Origin: Nosema muscidifuracis
Taxonomy: Eukaryota > Microsporidia > Nosematidae
Length of the DNA stretch: 64,000 nucleotides
Direction of reading: 5' to 3'
Assembly (NCBI GenBank): GCA_028335825.1
Contig: JAIOKI010000022.1
Coordinates: 248,001 to 312,000, forward strand
The position numbers and the translations under genes were made by a program. The notes under the pieces were generated by a model, which saw only the letters and a list, made by a program, of their open reading frames with translations, was not told the DNA's origin and searched no databases. Each line of letters starts with the position of its first letter. Within the stretch, counting starts at the first letter, position 1. Shown piece after piece: positions 44,759 to 56,515 of this stretch.

Positions 44759-45994
44759 TTATTGAGTCTTGCTAGTACTAGGCCCACCAATCTTAATAGA
44801 AGTTACTCCTTTATTCATTGATATATTAGCATTATTAGAAGGTTTAGCTGAAGGAGAATTTAACTCCACAGAAGTATAACCATCAGAATTACAAGATGAA
44901 TTAATTTTTTTAGGTGTAATTATTTCACTAGGAGCTTCTTCTGATTTATTTATGGTATATTCCTGGTTATTTTGAAACTTTCGGCAAGCACACTTCATAG
45001 CGTAAAAAAATCCACCGAACAAAACCATAAAACCTAAAGTATAAACTCCTATTAGACCCACACTATCAAAATAAGAACTTTGATCAGATGAAGTTATAGC
45101 TTTATCCGTAGTAGAGTTTTGGGTAATATTAGGGAAATACATTGGAGAAGTATCATTTTCAAATTCAGAATAGTTGTAAAAAGATGGAATCTCATTTTCT
45201 TTAAAATCAATCCATTCAACTTCAGTATTATTTTCTGATTTCTCCAATTCCAAATCATTTGTTTCGTTTAAACTTGTTAATGGAAGCGATTTTTTTTCAT
45301 TTTCATGAACCAATTTCCAAATTTCTTGATTTCTAGAATTAATCCATTCGGCATCTGGATTTTCTTTTGAAGTCTTCAAATTAGGTTCTCCTATTTCATA
45401 TAAAACAGGGTTCGATTTTGTTATGATGTCATCTTTAACAATTTCTTCGAATTTTTCTTGATTAGTTATTTCTTTAATTTTTGTTTCAATTTTATCTTTT
45501 AATTCTTGAATAGTTAATTCATTTAAGCTTCTTTTATTTCTTAATCTGGGGTTGCTATGTATTAATTGCTGTAATTTTTTAGCTCGACTGCTAATATCAT
45601 GCTTGAGATTCTCAGAGATTTTTTGTTGATCTTTTAATTTATCGAACAAAATATCAGTATTATTTGATAGATTTTCTTCTGATACTTCAAGTTCATTATC
45701 AATTGATAGTATTTCAGGCATTTCAGTAGTTTTAATAGATGATGTAGAGTTCAACTCGTATAATTTGGTTGTAGTTTCATTTTCTTCTTCAACAGTAGTA
45801 ATTTCATTTTCAACACTCTCACTATCAGAACATTCATTTGAATCATAATAAAAGTCATCATCATAAAAAAAATCAAATATATCAAACAAAGAAAATATAT
45901 TATAAAATGATTTTTCATAAGATGATATTTGACTCTTCTTATCATTAGGCATACACAAAAATTGATCGATTGAGATCAAAAATAACCAATTCAT
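44759..45994 (-). CDS. Single-pass membrane protein, acidic ectodomain (411 aa)
   Basis: Unrecognised. Seen: an N-terminal hydrophobic start ending near MP (residue 16), an acidic Ser/Thr/Glu/Asn-rich outer part with several N-glycosylation-type sites (though microsporidia are thought to lack N-glycosylation), a charged helical middle (about 115-195), two EWI strings (216, 260), a membrane helix at about 312-334, and a 75-residue tail rich in Ser/Pro after a C-A-C-R-K stop-transfer. CCC upstream (plus 45997-45999 GGG). First of three minus-strand genes with this plan. Function unknown; surface location is inferred. Confidence 0.83.
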   Translation of the reverse strand: MNWLFLISIDQFLCMPNDKKSQISSYEKSFYNIFSLFDIFDFFYDDDFYYDSNECSDSESVENEITTVEEENETTTKLYELNSTSSIKTTEMPEILSIDNELEVSEENLSNNTDILFDKLKDQQKISENLKHDISSRAKKLQQLIHSNPRLRNKRSLNELTIQELKDKIETKIKEITNQEKFEEIVKDDIITKSNPVLYEIGEPNLKTSKENPDAEWINSRNQEIWKLVHENEKKSLPLTSLNETNDLELEKSENNTEVEWIDFKENEIPSFYNYSEFENDTSPMYFPNITQNSTTDKAITSSDQSSYFDSVGLIGVYTLGFMVLFGGFFYAMKCACRKFQNNQEYTINKSEEAPSEIITPKKINSSCNSDGYTSVELNSPSAKPSNNANISMNKGVTSIKIGGPSTSKTQ

Positions 45995-46709
45995 ATGGGT
46001 TCGTGTTGTTTTCGTATTTATAATTTAAAATTTGTTTTTAATTTATTTTGTAAAAAACAATTAATCTTAATCAAACATGACTAAGTGAAAAATATATTTC
46101 AGACTAAGATTTCACTTTAAATCAATTTTAGGAACACTTTTTTAGTAAATTTCATTGTAATATTTTGATTTTTAATTTAATATAATCTGTCAATATTAAA
46201 TTTTAAAAATATAATCATTTATTTTGATAAAAACTTAACACACGCATAATGATAAATCTATTATAGCTGAATCAATCAAATTTAAATATTAATATTAAAT
46301 ATAAGAACTAATACCTATATAATTTAAAAACAATTAATATATGTAGATTAAAAAATAAATTACGAATCTAATATATCTTTCTTCGTGTAATATAAAAAAT
46401 TATAAAATAGTATCTTATATAATAATTTTTTTGTTATAGAGCTTACATATCAATCAGAGCATCTTATTTAAATTTTGAATAACCTGTTAATTTATATTAA
46501 TTTTTACACGTTAAACTTATAAACTATTATAAAATCTTTAAACAAAATAACTGGATACATGAAAATTCAATAAATTTTACTGAGTTATTAACTTCCTAAA
46601 ATATGTTTGCATATAATTATATTTTTATAAGAAGTTACTGACAAAAATATACAATATATTTTTTCAATCATATTAATTTAACAAAAATGTAGTGTAAAGT
46701 AAAATAACT
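45995..46709. other. Gene-free AT-rich spacer
   Basis: Nothing coding or repeated was recognised. Confidence 0.6.
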
Positions 46710-47540
46710 TTATTCGATTACTTGTCTTGCTGATTTTGCCTTTCTTATACTAGAATTAATAAAATAGATAATCAAACCTAAAATAAATATGCCTAAAATT
46801 GAGATAATTGCAATAGGAAAAATTGATAAATTAAGAGCGAACTGGGATTGTTTATCAGTAAGTTTAGCATTAATTTGGTCTGATAAATCATGCTGAACAT
46901 TTTGAATATTATCGATTGGTGGATAGGATGTAGTACCTACAATCTTTTCTTGTTTGTATCTTCTTGTTGGATAATAAATCATAGGGAAATTTGTTTGTAA
47001 ATGTAAGACCCACTCGGCATCGTTGCTTAAGTCAACTGGTATTTCTGTGGTAGTTGAAGGTCTCGTATAAGTCGGTGATCTTTTAGTTATTGGAAATCTT
47101 GGATTAATTGGTGGTAACTCAGTTATTGGAAATCTTGGATTAATTGGTGGTAACGCAGTTATTGGAGGTCTTGTATAAATAGGTGATACTTCATCAATTG
47201 GAGGTCTTTTCCGTCTTCTTCCATCTATAGGCTTCAATGTTTCACAATTACACTCAGGCTTTTTAAAATCCTTTCTACAGTCACATACAATATCAGTTGT
47301 ATCATTGTCAGTATCTAAAAAAAATCCTCTAGATTTAGACAAATATTCCCAAATATCGTTATAAAAATTTCCTACTTTAGACCATATCAATCGCAATGAA
47401 TCATGTAATTGTTTCTCTGTAATTTTTTTATTATCATAATTAATTGTACTTAAATTTTCAGAAGAGATAATCTGGCGATTATTGTACTCATTAAGTGTGC
47501 AAAATATTGTTGGAAACATAATTATAACTGTTTTCTTCAT
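46710..47540 (-). CDS. Single-pass membrane protein with Pro-rich repeats (276 aa)
   Basis: Unrecognised. A signal peptide (MKKTVIIMFPTIFCT) is followed by a short CxC-containing segment (IVCDCRKDFKKPECNCE), then tandem PPINPRFPIT-type units (about residues 113-168), an AEWVLHL string, a membrane helix at about 238-260 and a short basic tail. CCCCC directly upstream (plus 47542-47546). The layout matches both neighbours, with the Pro repeat replacing their acidic regions. Inferred surface or endomembrane protein. Confidence 0.83.
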   Translation of the reverse strand: MKKTVIIMFPTIFCTLNEYNNRQIISSENLSTINYDNKKITEKQLHDSLRLIWSKVGNFYNDIWEYLSKSRGFFLDTDNDTTDIVCDCRKDFKKPECNCETLKPIDGRRRKRPPIDEVSPIYTRPPITALPPINPRFPITELPPINPRFPITKRSPTYTRPSTTTEIPVDLSNDAEWVLHLQTNFPMIYYPTRRYKQEKIVGTTSYPPIDNIQNVQHDLSDQINAKLTDKQSQFALNLSIFPIAIISILGIFILGLIIYFINSSIRKAKSARQVIE

Positions 47541-48469
47541 TGGGGGTTTGGTAAAAAAATTAATTTATATTAAAAAAATGAACTATTTGATTAAATCATA
47601 ATTAATCAAATTTTTAATTATCAAAACTTGTTAATAGATAAACAAAATGAATATTGCTTAGTAAGTTTTCAAAGATTTTCTATTTGTAAAGTTTATTATA
47701 TTTAATTTATTATGTAAAAATATATTTGATAAGATTCAATGTTATAAAAATGATAACACTTCTATTGCTGTTAATTAAAAAATTGAATTTTTTAATCTAT
47801 TTTTGATTATTATAATGACTCATAATTTCAAAAAAAATTAGACTATTTTATTTTTGATTATAAATTCGAATTTAAATAATTTCTCTTTCAAATATTTTGT
47901 ATATAATCAAATATAATCTGCTATTAAAAAGTTGTTAGATGATTATAAATATTTTTTTATAAATAAAAATATAATCTTTTATTATTCATATATTTAAAAA
48001 TGTCGTAATTCTACAAATAGTCTTTGTTTTTTTTAATTAAATTCTTCAAAACAACTTATTTTATAAAACAGTGATGTATTCTAGTTTTCAAATATGTTAA
48101 CTATTTTAATATTTATTAAGGTACAATAATCGAATAAATCTTGTTTATTCGATATTTTAACAAATCAAATAAAATTCTTCGTCTTCCTCATAAATAAATT
48201 TCTTTTATGTGTTCATAAATATAACACTATCGAGTCTTTCAATCTTGTTTGTAATAGCTTTATATTTTTATCTAAAATTATCTTAAAATTAAAGATCGTT
48301 ATATTTTGATATCTTAATATTTAAAAATATAATTTTCTACTAAATAAACATAATATAGTTTGTATTTTTATCAAATAATAGTTTTTTATTTCAAATTGTT
48401 TGTATATTCATAAATTAATTTAATGATTAAAATTAGTCAATTATATTAAATTTAAAATAAAATCAACTT
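47541..48469. other. Gene-free AT-rich spacer
   Basis: Nothing coding or repeated was recognised. Confidence 0.6.
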
Positions 48470-49567
48470 TTAATTAGATTTAGGTGGAATATTATTTTTA
48501 CTATCTCCTTTCTCATTAAATGTATCAAGATTATTTTCAGGTGTCTTTCTGTTAAAGTTTTTAACAGATTCATTACATATGAACTCAGAAGTATCCAACT
48601 CTGTAGCTGAATCCAAAGGTATATGACTTACAGGCATATTAGAGTAAAAAACTTGCGGAGATGTTGTGTAGACAAGGTTTGGATTATAAGATGGTTGTTT
48701 AGTAACTATCGGTATTGTAGATACGTTGCATTGAGGAAATCTTGGTTGTAGACATGGTGAATCAGATGGGTTAGGATATAAAACGGGATAATTTCCACGT
48801 ACATTCATAACAGGCGAGGAAGGTGCGCTGGCTATTTGAACTTCATTTCTGTTTTCAATATCCAAGAAAACATTCGATGTTTGAGGAGCAAGTCCTGATG
48901 CAGGAGCTCTACATCTCTTTAAACTAATAAAATCGAAAACCGATTTTATTGGATCCCTATATTTCCATCCCATTTTAACAAGACACCATAAAACACTTCC
49001 TACTACCAAAAAAAAAGAAGCTGTTCCAATAAATTCCATACCAGACATATTTCCAATGCTATTGATTATATGATCCATATCACAGTTGTTTGTAGTTACA
49101 CTTTCTGTACCGTTAAGTAATAAAGATTCACTTTCTAAACCATTAAATACTAAATTAGATCGTTCTACTGGTGTATCTTGAATCAAGAAAGGCACGTATG
49201 TATCATTATTTTCAAAAGTATCTGTATTTTCTTTCCATATTTTTTTTACCCAATCCACTTCTTTATCAATGTAACCTGAATATGAATCATTATCCAATTC
49301 TAAATTCATATTCTCATTATCTTTAATATTACTTATCTCATTACCATACGCCAATTTAAAATTTTCAAGAAATTTAAGTTCATCTCCTTCACTCTTTTCA
49401 AATAAAGGGTATCTTATAAGATCAGCTTCTTTATAATTTTCATGTTTTAATGGAGGTCCTCTTAATTTAGTTATATGAGTTTCTTCATATTTTTTCATTT
49501 CATCAGCTTCAGTAAAATTCGATGTACACATTATTGAAGTAATAAAGTTCATCATTTTAAAATACAT
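48470..49567 (-). CDS. Single-pass membrane protein with long Pro/Ser tail (365 aa)
   Basis: Unrecognised. A hydrophobic start (MYFKMMNFITSIMCTS) is followed by an acidic outer part with a VDWVKKIW string, a membrane helix at about 178-197, and a tail of about 165 residues rich in Pro, Ser and Asn. CCC upstream (plus 49572-49574). The large cytoplasmic tail sets it apart from the two downstream genes of the same plan. Inferred type I membrane protein. Confidence 0.83.
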   Translation of the reverse strand: MYFKMMNFITSIMCTSNFTEADEMKKYEETHITKLRGPPLKHENYKEADLIRYPLFEKSEGDELKFLENFKLAYGNEISNIKDNENMNLELDNDSYSGYIDKEVDWVKKIWKENTDTFENNDTYVPFLIQDTPVERSNLVFNGLESESLLLNGTESVTTNNCDMDHIINSIGNMSGMEFIGTASFFLVVGSVLWCLVKMGWKYRDPIKSVFDFISLKRCRAPASGLAPQTSNVFLDIENRNEVQIASAPSSPVMNVRGNYPVLYPNPSDSPCLQPRFPQCNVSTIPIVTKQPSYNPNLVYTTSPQVFYSNMPVSHIPLDSATELDTSEFICNESVKNFNRKTPENNLDTFNEKGDSKNNIPPKSN

Positions 49568-50683
49568 ATCTGGGTTAAAAATTATTTTTAATTTTTAATT
49601 TATTTACCTGATATGTAAACAATCAAATAAAACAAAAAGATTTTTTTGTTTCTAAAAAAGACTTTATTTATATAATTGTTAATATTTATATCTGGTTCGT
49701 AACTTTTTAATATAATGAGTAAAAAAATTTGATTTTTTAACTATCATATATTCAATTTTTAACTAATTTTTAACGACATAAGTTATTGATATGATCTTAT
49801 AGCTTAACATTATAAAGATTATGAAAAAGAAGACTAAAATTTATTAATTCCTATAAATATAATAAATGTTTTAATTCTTTTATAAATTAATATAAACCTT
49901 TTTTTTATTCTAATTATTCATTCATTATTAATAATAAAATATTTATCAAATATTCAAAACTTAATATATTTATTCAATTATATTAAATTGATTTATTTAT
50001 ACCTGAAATAGAAAATTTAATCACTTGGAATGATATAAAAATGCTAGAGGTAATCGATCAAATAAATTATTATTAATAAATCATTTTAAAAAAATGTTAA
50101 AGAACATATCAATGGAATATAAAAGAAGTGATTGAAATGATAAGACAACATTAGAATTTTATGAAAAATATGAAAGCTAAAGTTATTGTTTCTTGATAAC
50201 TAGCACAATACAATAAGAATACCCCTCAAAAAATATTACAATGGATAAGACTTATTCAAAAAAATTAATACAACTAACCTGTCTTTCGCTGAATTTGTTA
50301 CAAATAAAATGATAATCATATTCTTATATGAGTTATATCTAAATTTCGTTAATTGTTTTTAAGATAAATTAATTTTAATTAAAACTGTTAATTTAATTTA
50401 TTATCATTTGGTAATTCTACTACACTATTAAATAATAATAATCGTACATTAAAAAAACTATAATAACCACATATTAAATAATACAAATAATCTTATTATA
50501 TATAATTTCATATTAAATAATAATAACTACATATTAAAAAAACAATAATAATCTTATATTAAATAATACAAATAATCTAATATTATGTAACTTTATTATA
50601 TATAATCTCATATTAAATAATATTATATTAAATAATAATCTTATTATATTAAAAAAATAAAATATTTTTAAAAATTAATTTAA
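49568..50683. other. Gene-free spacer with simple repeats
   Basis: No gene. A CCCC at 50222-50225 precedes a 23-codon frame (50241) too short to call. From about 50395 to 50660 there are repeats of CATATTAAATAATAATAA-like units. Confidence 0.6.
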
Positions 50684-52633
50684 TTAATCTCTCGATAACT
50701 TCGTCCTTACATTAGGCACTTTCAAACATCTATAAATTAATAAAATTACAGACAAACTTAATAAGATCGAAAGAGGGAATACCATCTTCATTTGATTATG
50801 ATTAGGTTTAATACCATATAATTGGTATCCAAAATCATCCTCAAAAACCTTATCACCTACCACTCTTTTTAATATTTCAATTGAAGTTTCTTTGAAAACA
50901 CCTTTAAATTTAAGCCAATAAATCAATTTATAAAAAATATTGATAGATCGATCTTTTAACTCTTTAACAAATTTTCTAGACGATGATTCTAAAATCATAT
51001 TATAATTGATATGGGGGAAAATGTACTGTAAATCAAATATCCTATTCGTAATTCTTTCTCCAAGCATACCAGTATAACTTAACCTAAATATAGATCTCGT
51101 TTCTACAGATGGCCAAAAATAGGCAAAACTATTAGAACATAACAAGAAATAACTCATCTTAGAACCAATTGGTAAAGAACGTATCATCAAAAAAGTGATA
51201 ATAAATAATGCCAAAAATATCATTATTATCAAATATAAAATAGCAAATACACTAATTGGAATAGATGAATTTCTTAACAGGATAATATTTAAAATGAAAT
51301 CAATTGTCAAAAATATCATAGAAACAATAAATTTCTCAATAAATTGATAAAATATATAAGAAATTGCAGAATATTTCCCTGAAAATATTTGAAGATCAAA
51401 CATTCTTTTTTCAGTCCTATCAATACTAAATAATATTCCATAGGCTATCATCTCAGTTAAAAAGTAGTTATCGAATAGCAAATATCCAAAAAAGAATTTA
51501 TCCCAAAAAGTTAATTTTGGTAAATCTTCAATAAAATTATCATTCACACAAAGTTCCTTTAAAGTATTAATACTTCCCAAATATGAAAAACCACAGAAAC
51601 ACAATGAAAATATTCCATAAAGTAACAAACTACTCATTAAAGAGCTACTTCTAAACAAAAGCAATAGATTATGCTTAAAAAGAATAAATGAATGCTTTAT
51701 ATTTAAACTATTATGAAATACTTTGTCATTATTACAAGAAGATACTTCTACAACTCCAGTATTTCTATCTGCATTTTTATGAATAATATCATCGATTATT
51801 GGTTGAGTTTGATAAGTATTTATAAAATTATTAGATTCATTCGAATGTAATAAAAATAAAAATTCAGCAAGAGAAACTCTATCAGATATTTCTAATTTAT
51901 TTTGTATTAGAAAATCTTTAATCTTATTAATAGCTCCCATATAAAATAATCCACCTTTTGTTAAGAAAATTAATTCAGAAAATAAATTAAAAATTCCTTC
52001 ACCAGGTTGATGAACTGTAAGAATGACAATCTTATTATTTTCTTCTGCATATTTTTTTAAACTAGATACAATACTTAAAGCACTATTAGAATCTAAACCT
52101 GTAGTTGGTTCATCAAGAATTAAAATTTCTGGTCTATCAATAAGAGTCATAGCTATCATAGCTCTTTTTCTTTCTCCTCCTGATAAAGTTTTAATCTGAG
52201 CATTTCTCTTTTCATAAATCAAACTAGCTTTTAAAGCTTCATTAGCTATAGCTTCTTTTTCTTTATAATCTTTTGAAGAATCAAATGAAAGAGAATGCAT
52301 TAATGATTCCATAACAGTTAGATCAGGAGCATATACATCATCCTGAGGTAAAAAAGCAATTTTTTTAGTCCATTCTTCCCAAACTCTTTCTTTTCCATTA
52401 TATAAAATTTTACCAGAAGTTTTAGCATTAGATTCTATAGTACCAATAATTAAATCAAAGAAATGAGTTTTACCACAACCACTAGCTCCCATTACAGCAG
52501 TAAGTTTACCTGATTCAATAGATCCACTTAATCCATTAATGATTCTTACATAATCAGTATTAATTTTTTTATCTTTATTTTTTACTTCATAATAAAGACT
52601 TTCAAATGTTAAGATATTTTTATCAGATTCCAT
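50684..52633 (-). CDS. ABCG-type half transporter
   Basis: ATP-driven membrane transporter of the White/ABCG type, with the ATPase first and the membrane domain second; such half transporters work as dimers and move lipids or small molecules. Seen in 649 residues: Walker A GASGCGKT (49-56), Q-loop Q97, signature LSGGERKR (150-157), Walker B LILDEP (171-176), H-loop H208, then about six hydrophobic segments from about residue 320 to the C-terminus. All catalytic residues are present, and length is normal. I start at the ATG at 52633; the TTG three codons earlier is unlikely. The bases before this ATG read GGG rather than CCC. Substrate unknown. Confidence 0.95.
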   Translation of the reverse strand: MESDKNILTFESLYYEVKNKDKKINTDYVRIINGLSGSIESGKLTAVMGASGCGKTHFFDLIIGTIESNAKTSGKILYNGKERVWEEWTKKIAFLPQDDVYAPDLTVMESLMHSLSFDSSKDYKEKEAIANEALKASLIYEKRNAQIKTLSGGERKRAMIAMTLIDRPEILILDEPTTGLDSNSALSIVSSLKKYAEENNKIVILTVHQPGEGIFNLFSELIFLTKGGLFYMGAINKIKDFLIQNKLEISDRVSLAEFLFLLHSNESNNFINTYQTQPIIDDIIHKNADRNTGVVEVSSCNNDKVFHNSLNIKHSFILFKHNLLLLFRSSSLMSSLLLYGIFSLCFCGFSYLGSINTLKELCVNDNFIEDLPKLTFWDKFFFGYLLFDNYFLTEMIAYGILFSIDRTEKRMFDLQIFSGKYSAISYIFYQFIEKFIVSMIFLTIDFILNIILLRNSSIPISVFAILYLIIMIFLALFIITFLMIRSLPIGSKMSYFLLCSNSFAYFWPSVETRSIFRLSYTGMLGERITNRIFDLQYIFPHINYNMILESSSRKFVKELKDRSINIFYKLIYWLKFKGVFKETSIEILKRVVGDKVFEDDFGYQLYGIKPNHNQMKMVFPLSILLSLSVILLIYRCLKVPNVRTKLSRD

Positions 52634-53942
52634 ACCCTTCAATCATAAAAATAAATTTATAATAAAATTAATGATTAAAAAAAAAGGATTTTAAATTAAC
52701 TTTTTTTAGTATAGTCAAAAAATATGTTTAAAATATAAAATTGATATTTTAAAAAAGATGTGTTAAAAAGACATTTTACAAAGATGAATATAAAAATGAT
52801 ATGTTAACAATATAAAATATGTTAAAAAATATGTCAAAAAATATGTCAAAAATATGTTAAAAAATATGTCAAAAAAATTTAAAATATAAAAAAATATAAA
52901 AAAAAATATATAAATATAAAAAAAATAAATATAAAAAAGACATGTTAAAAAAAATATAATTATAATTTAATTTTCAAAATATGGTAAAAATATAAATAAT
53001 AAGAAAATATGTTAAAAATATTAAGTCATTATTTACTCCTTTTTTATAAGATATAGTTTACTCATCTTGAATATTTGATGGCATATTTTTAAATTAAAAT
53101 AATATTTCTAAGTTGATATTTTTGACATGTATAATATTTAAATAAAAATTATTTATCTAATAATAAAATTTTATTAAAAAAATGTTAGAGTCTGTCTTTT
53201 TCTAATTTATAAATAATTTTAATTTTACATAAATTGTTTTTATCTAATAATAATCTATCATTTTCTATAATTATTATTGATAAGTATTTATTTTATCTGA
53301 TAATATTGATAAGTATTTATTCTATCTGATAATAATAATGAGAAATATTTATATTGTACAATAAATATATCTCAATAGATTTCTATTATATCAATAATAT
53401 ATGATACAGTTCAAATATTATGAATAATTTATTAAATATTTATTATCTAAAAATTATACAAAAATTCTTTAAAGATTAGTCATACATTATAAGAGAAGAA
53501 AAACTTTAATCTAACTTATTTTTCATTCTTAATAATTATTAAGTTATACTTTATATACAATAATATCATCTTCTGATATTGTATGAATCATTCTGTAATA
53601 CTTTAATTTTTAATAGTTTTTGTACTATTCATCAATATTTGTGCTACCTTCTATTTATGCATATAGAATAATAAAGTTATTAAGTTTAAGTCAAAAATGA
53701 AATAATCAACACTCTTGAAATTATAAAGATCTTAAAAAAATTAGAAATATATTACTATTATTAAATATTTCTTTCATCTTATTTCACTTTACTTACTTTT
53801 CTCATTGATAAATATTTCCTTTACTTACTTTTCTTATTGATAAATATTTCTTTTACTTCATTTAATATTTCAATCCTTCATTCACTTCTTAATTCACTCC
53901 TTCATTAAATATATCCTTTACTTTATTACATATTTATCTCTT
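52634..53942. repeat. AT-rich spacer with short repeats
   Basis: No gene. ATATGTCAAAAAATATGTTAAAAA-like units recur at 52730-52900. TTTACTTACTTTTCTTATTGATAAATATTTC occurs twice near 53790-53860, just past the RecQ stop. Confidence 0.65.
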
Positions 53943-56342
53943 TCATTTAATATTTCCTTTACTTACTTTTCTTATCAATACATTCTTCTTTTTTATTACT
54001 TTAATATCATCATCTGAAATATTATTTTTATTATTTATTTTTTTAGGTTCCCTTTTTATTTTCTTGGGTTCATCTATTTCTTTTTTATTATTTATTTTCT
54101 TGGGTTCATTTATTTCTTTTTTATTATTTATTTTCTTTTGTTCATTTATTTCTTTTTTATTATTTATTTTCTTAGGTTCATTTATTTCTTTTTTTGGTAT
54201 TATATATTCCTGACTATCATACATCTCAAATTTATCTATATCTTTTTTATATACTAAATAAGCCCAAGAATATCCCATTCCATTAATCTCACTCTTCTCT
54301 TCTATATACCCTCTAACTACCATTTGTGTAACTAATCTTTCTACTATAATTCTTTTTAATTCTTTTCCTTTTCCTGAATACATACTTTCTACTCTTTTAT
54401 TTCCTATACCTCTATAAACATCTATAACTTGATGTATACTTAATTTACTACTCTTTACAAGATTAAGTATCTCTTTAGCATATTTAGTATAATCAATTAC
54501 AGGTGTAGTAGATCCTATCATACAATTATCACATCCTTTTTTACATAACTTATTATCAAATTTTTCATTAAAATAATTTAAAATTAAACTTCTTCTACAT
54601 TCTATTTTATTCTCACAAAATCTAATAACATCTCTTAATTCATCTCTTTGTCTTTGTTTCTGTAAGGTAGTACTACTAGAATTCATTGTTATCATATAAT
54701 CTATCTTCTTTTTATCAGCATATGTATAATATAAAATACAAACACTTTCTTTACCATCTCTTCCTGCTCTACCAGTTTCTTGATAATATCCTTCTAAAGA
54801 TTTAGGTAAAGAATAATGAATAACAAATCTAACATCTTTTTTATCTATACCCATACCAAAAGCTATAGTAGCTACTATAATTTTAAATTTATTTTTATTC
54901 CACATAGATTGAATTTCCATTCTCTCTTTTTTAGTAAGTCCAGCATGATAAAATGCTGTTTTTAGATTTTTATTTAATTTATCAGAAATCATTTCACATT
55001 CTTTTTTACTAGTACAATATATTATACCACATTCATCAGGATAATAACTTATTATAAATGTAACTATATCTATTTCTACACTCTTAGTTTTAGATTTAAC
55101 AAAATATTTTAAATTCTCTCTATTAAAAGATTGTTTATATCTTGTACATCCTAAAATATCTAAATTATTCAAAATATCTAATTCTACTTTTGGTGTAGCT
55201 GTAGCAGTAAGTGCTACTATAGGAACAGTTGGGTAAAGTTGACGAATCTTCTTAATTTCTATATAATCAGGTCTAAAATCATGACCCCATTGACTTACAC
55301 AATGAGCTTCATCAATTACAAATCTACTAAGTTTGTTTTTATTTACCAACAAATTAAGTTTATCTTGTAAAGCTACACTTGAACATAAAGATTCAGGAGT
55401 AACATAATAAATCTTAACTATCCCCAAAGACATATTTTGAAAAACCATTCTTCTTTCTGAAGCATTTAATGTACTATTAAGAGGTAAAGCTAAAATATTC
55501 ATATCTAATAAATTAGATATTTGATCATGTACTAAACTAAGAAGAGGACTTATAACTATTGTAACTCCATCATCTATAAGTGCAGGTATTTGATAACAAA
55601 GACTTTTTCCTCCCCCTGTAGGCATTAAAACGAAGACATTTTCTTTATTAAGTATAGAAGAAATAATAGCTTCTTGATTTGTTCTAAATTTTTCTAATTT
55701 AAAAACATTTCTTAAATAATATAATTGAGGAGTCATTTCTTCTTCTGGAATAGAATTTTCTTTAATTGAACTAAAAAAAAAATCTTCTTCACTGAATGTG
55801 TTAGGGAAATCTTTTTCTTCCATATTTATGTTATTATTATCTATGTTATTATCATTTATGTTACTATTATTATTATTTCTATTTATGTTATTATTATTCA
55901 TGCTATAATTATTTCTATTTATGCTATTATTATTTCTATCTATGTCATTTTTATTTATGCTATTTCTATTTATGTTATAATTTTCTTCCATATTTCTATT
56001 TATGCTATTTCTATTTATGTTATTTCTATTCATGCTATATTTATTATTTTCTAAAAAAGAAGAATCTTTTTTCTTTAAATTTACAATTTCTACTTCTTCA
56101 TAATCTGATAGTCCTTCATCATATTTTTTATTACTTTTTGTATAATTAAAATTTATATCTTTAATAGGATATTTATTATCCCTATCTCTAATAAAATCAT
56201 CAGCTCTTTCTATTATATTATCACTATCTAATGATTTAATACATTCCATAAATTCTATATCACTATCATTTTCTATTTTATTATCATACATAGCATTTAT
56301 AAAACTATCTTCATTTTCTATTTCATATTCTTTTTTTTTCAT
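53943..56342 (-). CDS. RecQ-family DNA helicase
   Basis: 3'-5' DNA helicase that unwinds recombination and replication intermediates. In 799 residues: a 180-residue Asn-rich N-terminal extension; motif I PTGGGKS (241-247); DEAH (344-347) followed by CVSQWGHDFRPDY; TATATP (379-384); motif VI GYYQETGRAGRDG; zinc-binding cysteines C582, C600, C604, C607; a winged-helix region to about 700; then a Lys-rich tail of NNKKEINEPKKI repeats. No HRDC domain is visible. All helicase motifs are intact, so it should be active. CCC precedes the start (plus 56346-56348). It is the likely only Sgs1/BLM-type helicase here, but subtype cannot be fixed. Confidence 0.96.
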   Translation of the reverse strand: MKKKEYEIENEDSFINAMYDNKIENDSDIEFMECIKSLDSDNIIERADDFIRDRDNKYPIKDINFNYTKSNKKYDEGLSDYEEVEIVNLKKKDSSFLENNKYSMNRNNINRNSINRNMEENYNINRNSINKNDIDRNNNSINRNNYSMNNNNINRNNNNSNINDNNIDNNNINMEEKDFPNTFSEEDFFFSSIKENSIPEEEMTPQLYYLRNVFKLEKFRTNQEAIISSILNKENVFVLMPTGGGKSLCYQIPALIDDGVTIVISPLLSLVHDQISNLLDMNILALPLNSTLNASERRMVFQNMSLGIVKIYYVTPESLCSSVALQDKLNLLVNKNKLSRFVIDEAHCVSQWGHDFRPDYIEIKKIRQLYPTVPIVALTATATPKVELDILNNLDILGCTRYKQSFNRENLKYFVKSKTKSVEIDIVTFIISYYPDECGIIYCTSKKECEMISDKLNKNLKTAFYHAGLTKKERMEIQSMWNKNKFKIIVATIAFGMGIDKKDVRFVIHYSLPKSLEGYYQETGRAGRDGKESVCILYYTYADKKKIDYMITMNSSSTTLQKQRQRDELRDVIRFCENKIECRRSLILNYFNEKFDNKLCKKGCDNCMIGSTTPVIDYTKYAKEILNLVKSSKLSIHQVIDVYRGIGNKRVESMYSGKGKELKRIIVERLVTQMVVRGYIEEKSEINGMGYSWAYLVYKKDIDKFEMYDSQEYIIPKKEINEPKKINNKKEINEQKKINNKKEINEPKKINNKKEIDEPKKIKREPKKINNKNNISDDDIKVIKKKNVLIRKVSKGNIK

Positions 56343-56354
56343 ACAGGGTATAAC

Positions 56355-56465
56355 AAATAAAAAATATTCTTTTCTAATTAATAAATAAAAAATATTCTTT
56401 TCTAAGTACGATAAATAAAAAATATTCTTTTCTAAGTATGATAAATAAAAAATATTCTTTTCTAA
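56355..56465. repeat. 30-base tandem repeat
   Basis: Four copies of AATAAAAAATATTCTTTTCT plus a variable tail directly upstream of the RecQ start on the minus strand, i.e. in its likely promoter. Confidence 0.85.
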
Positions 56466-56515
56466 ATTTATTAATCAATAGAATTTATGCATTAAAATCA
56501 TTTAATTTTTTATAT

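Noticed and set aside
50222-50312. CCCC followed by a 23-codon frame
   Set aside because: Too short, no leader and no distinctive composition.
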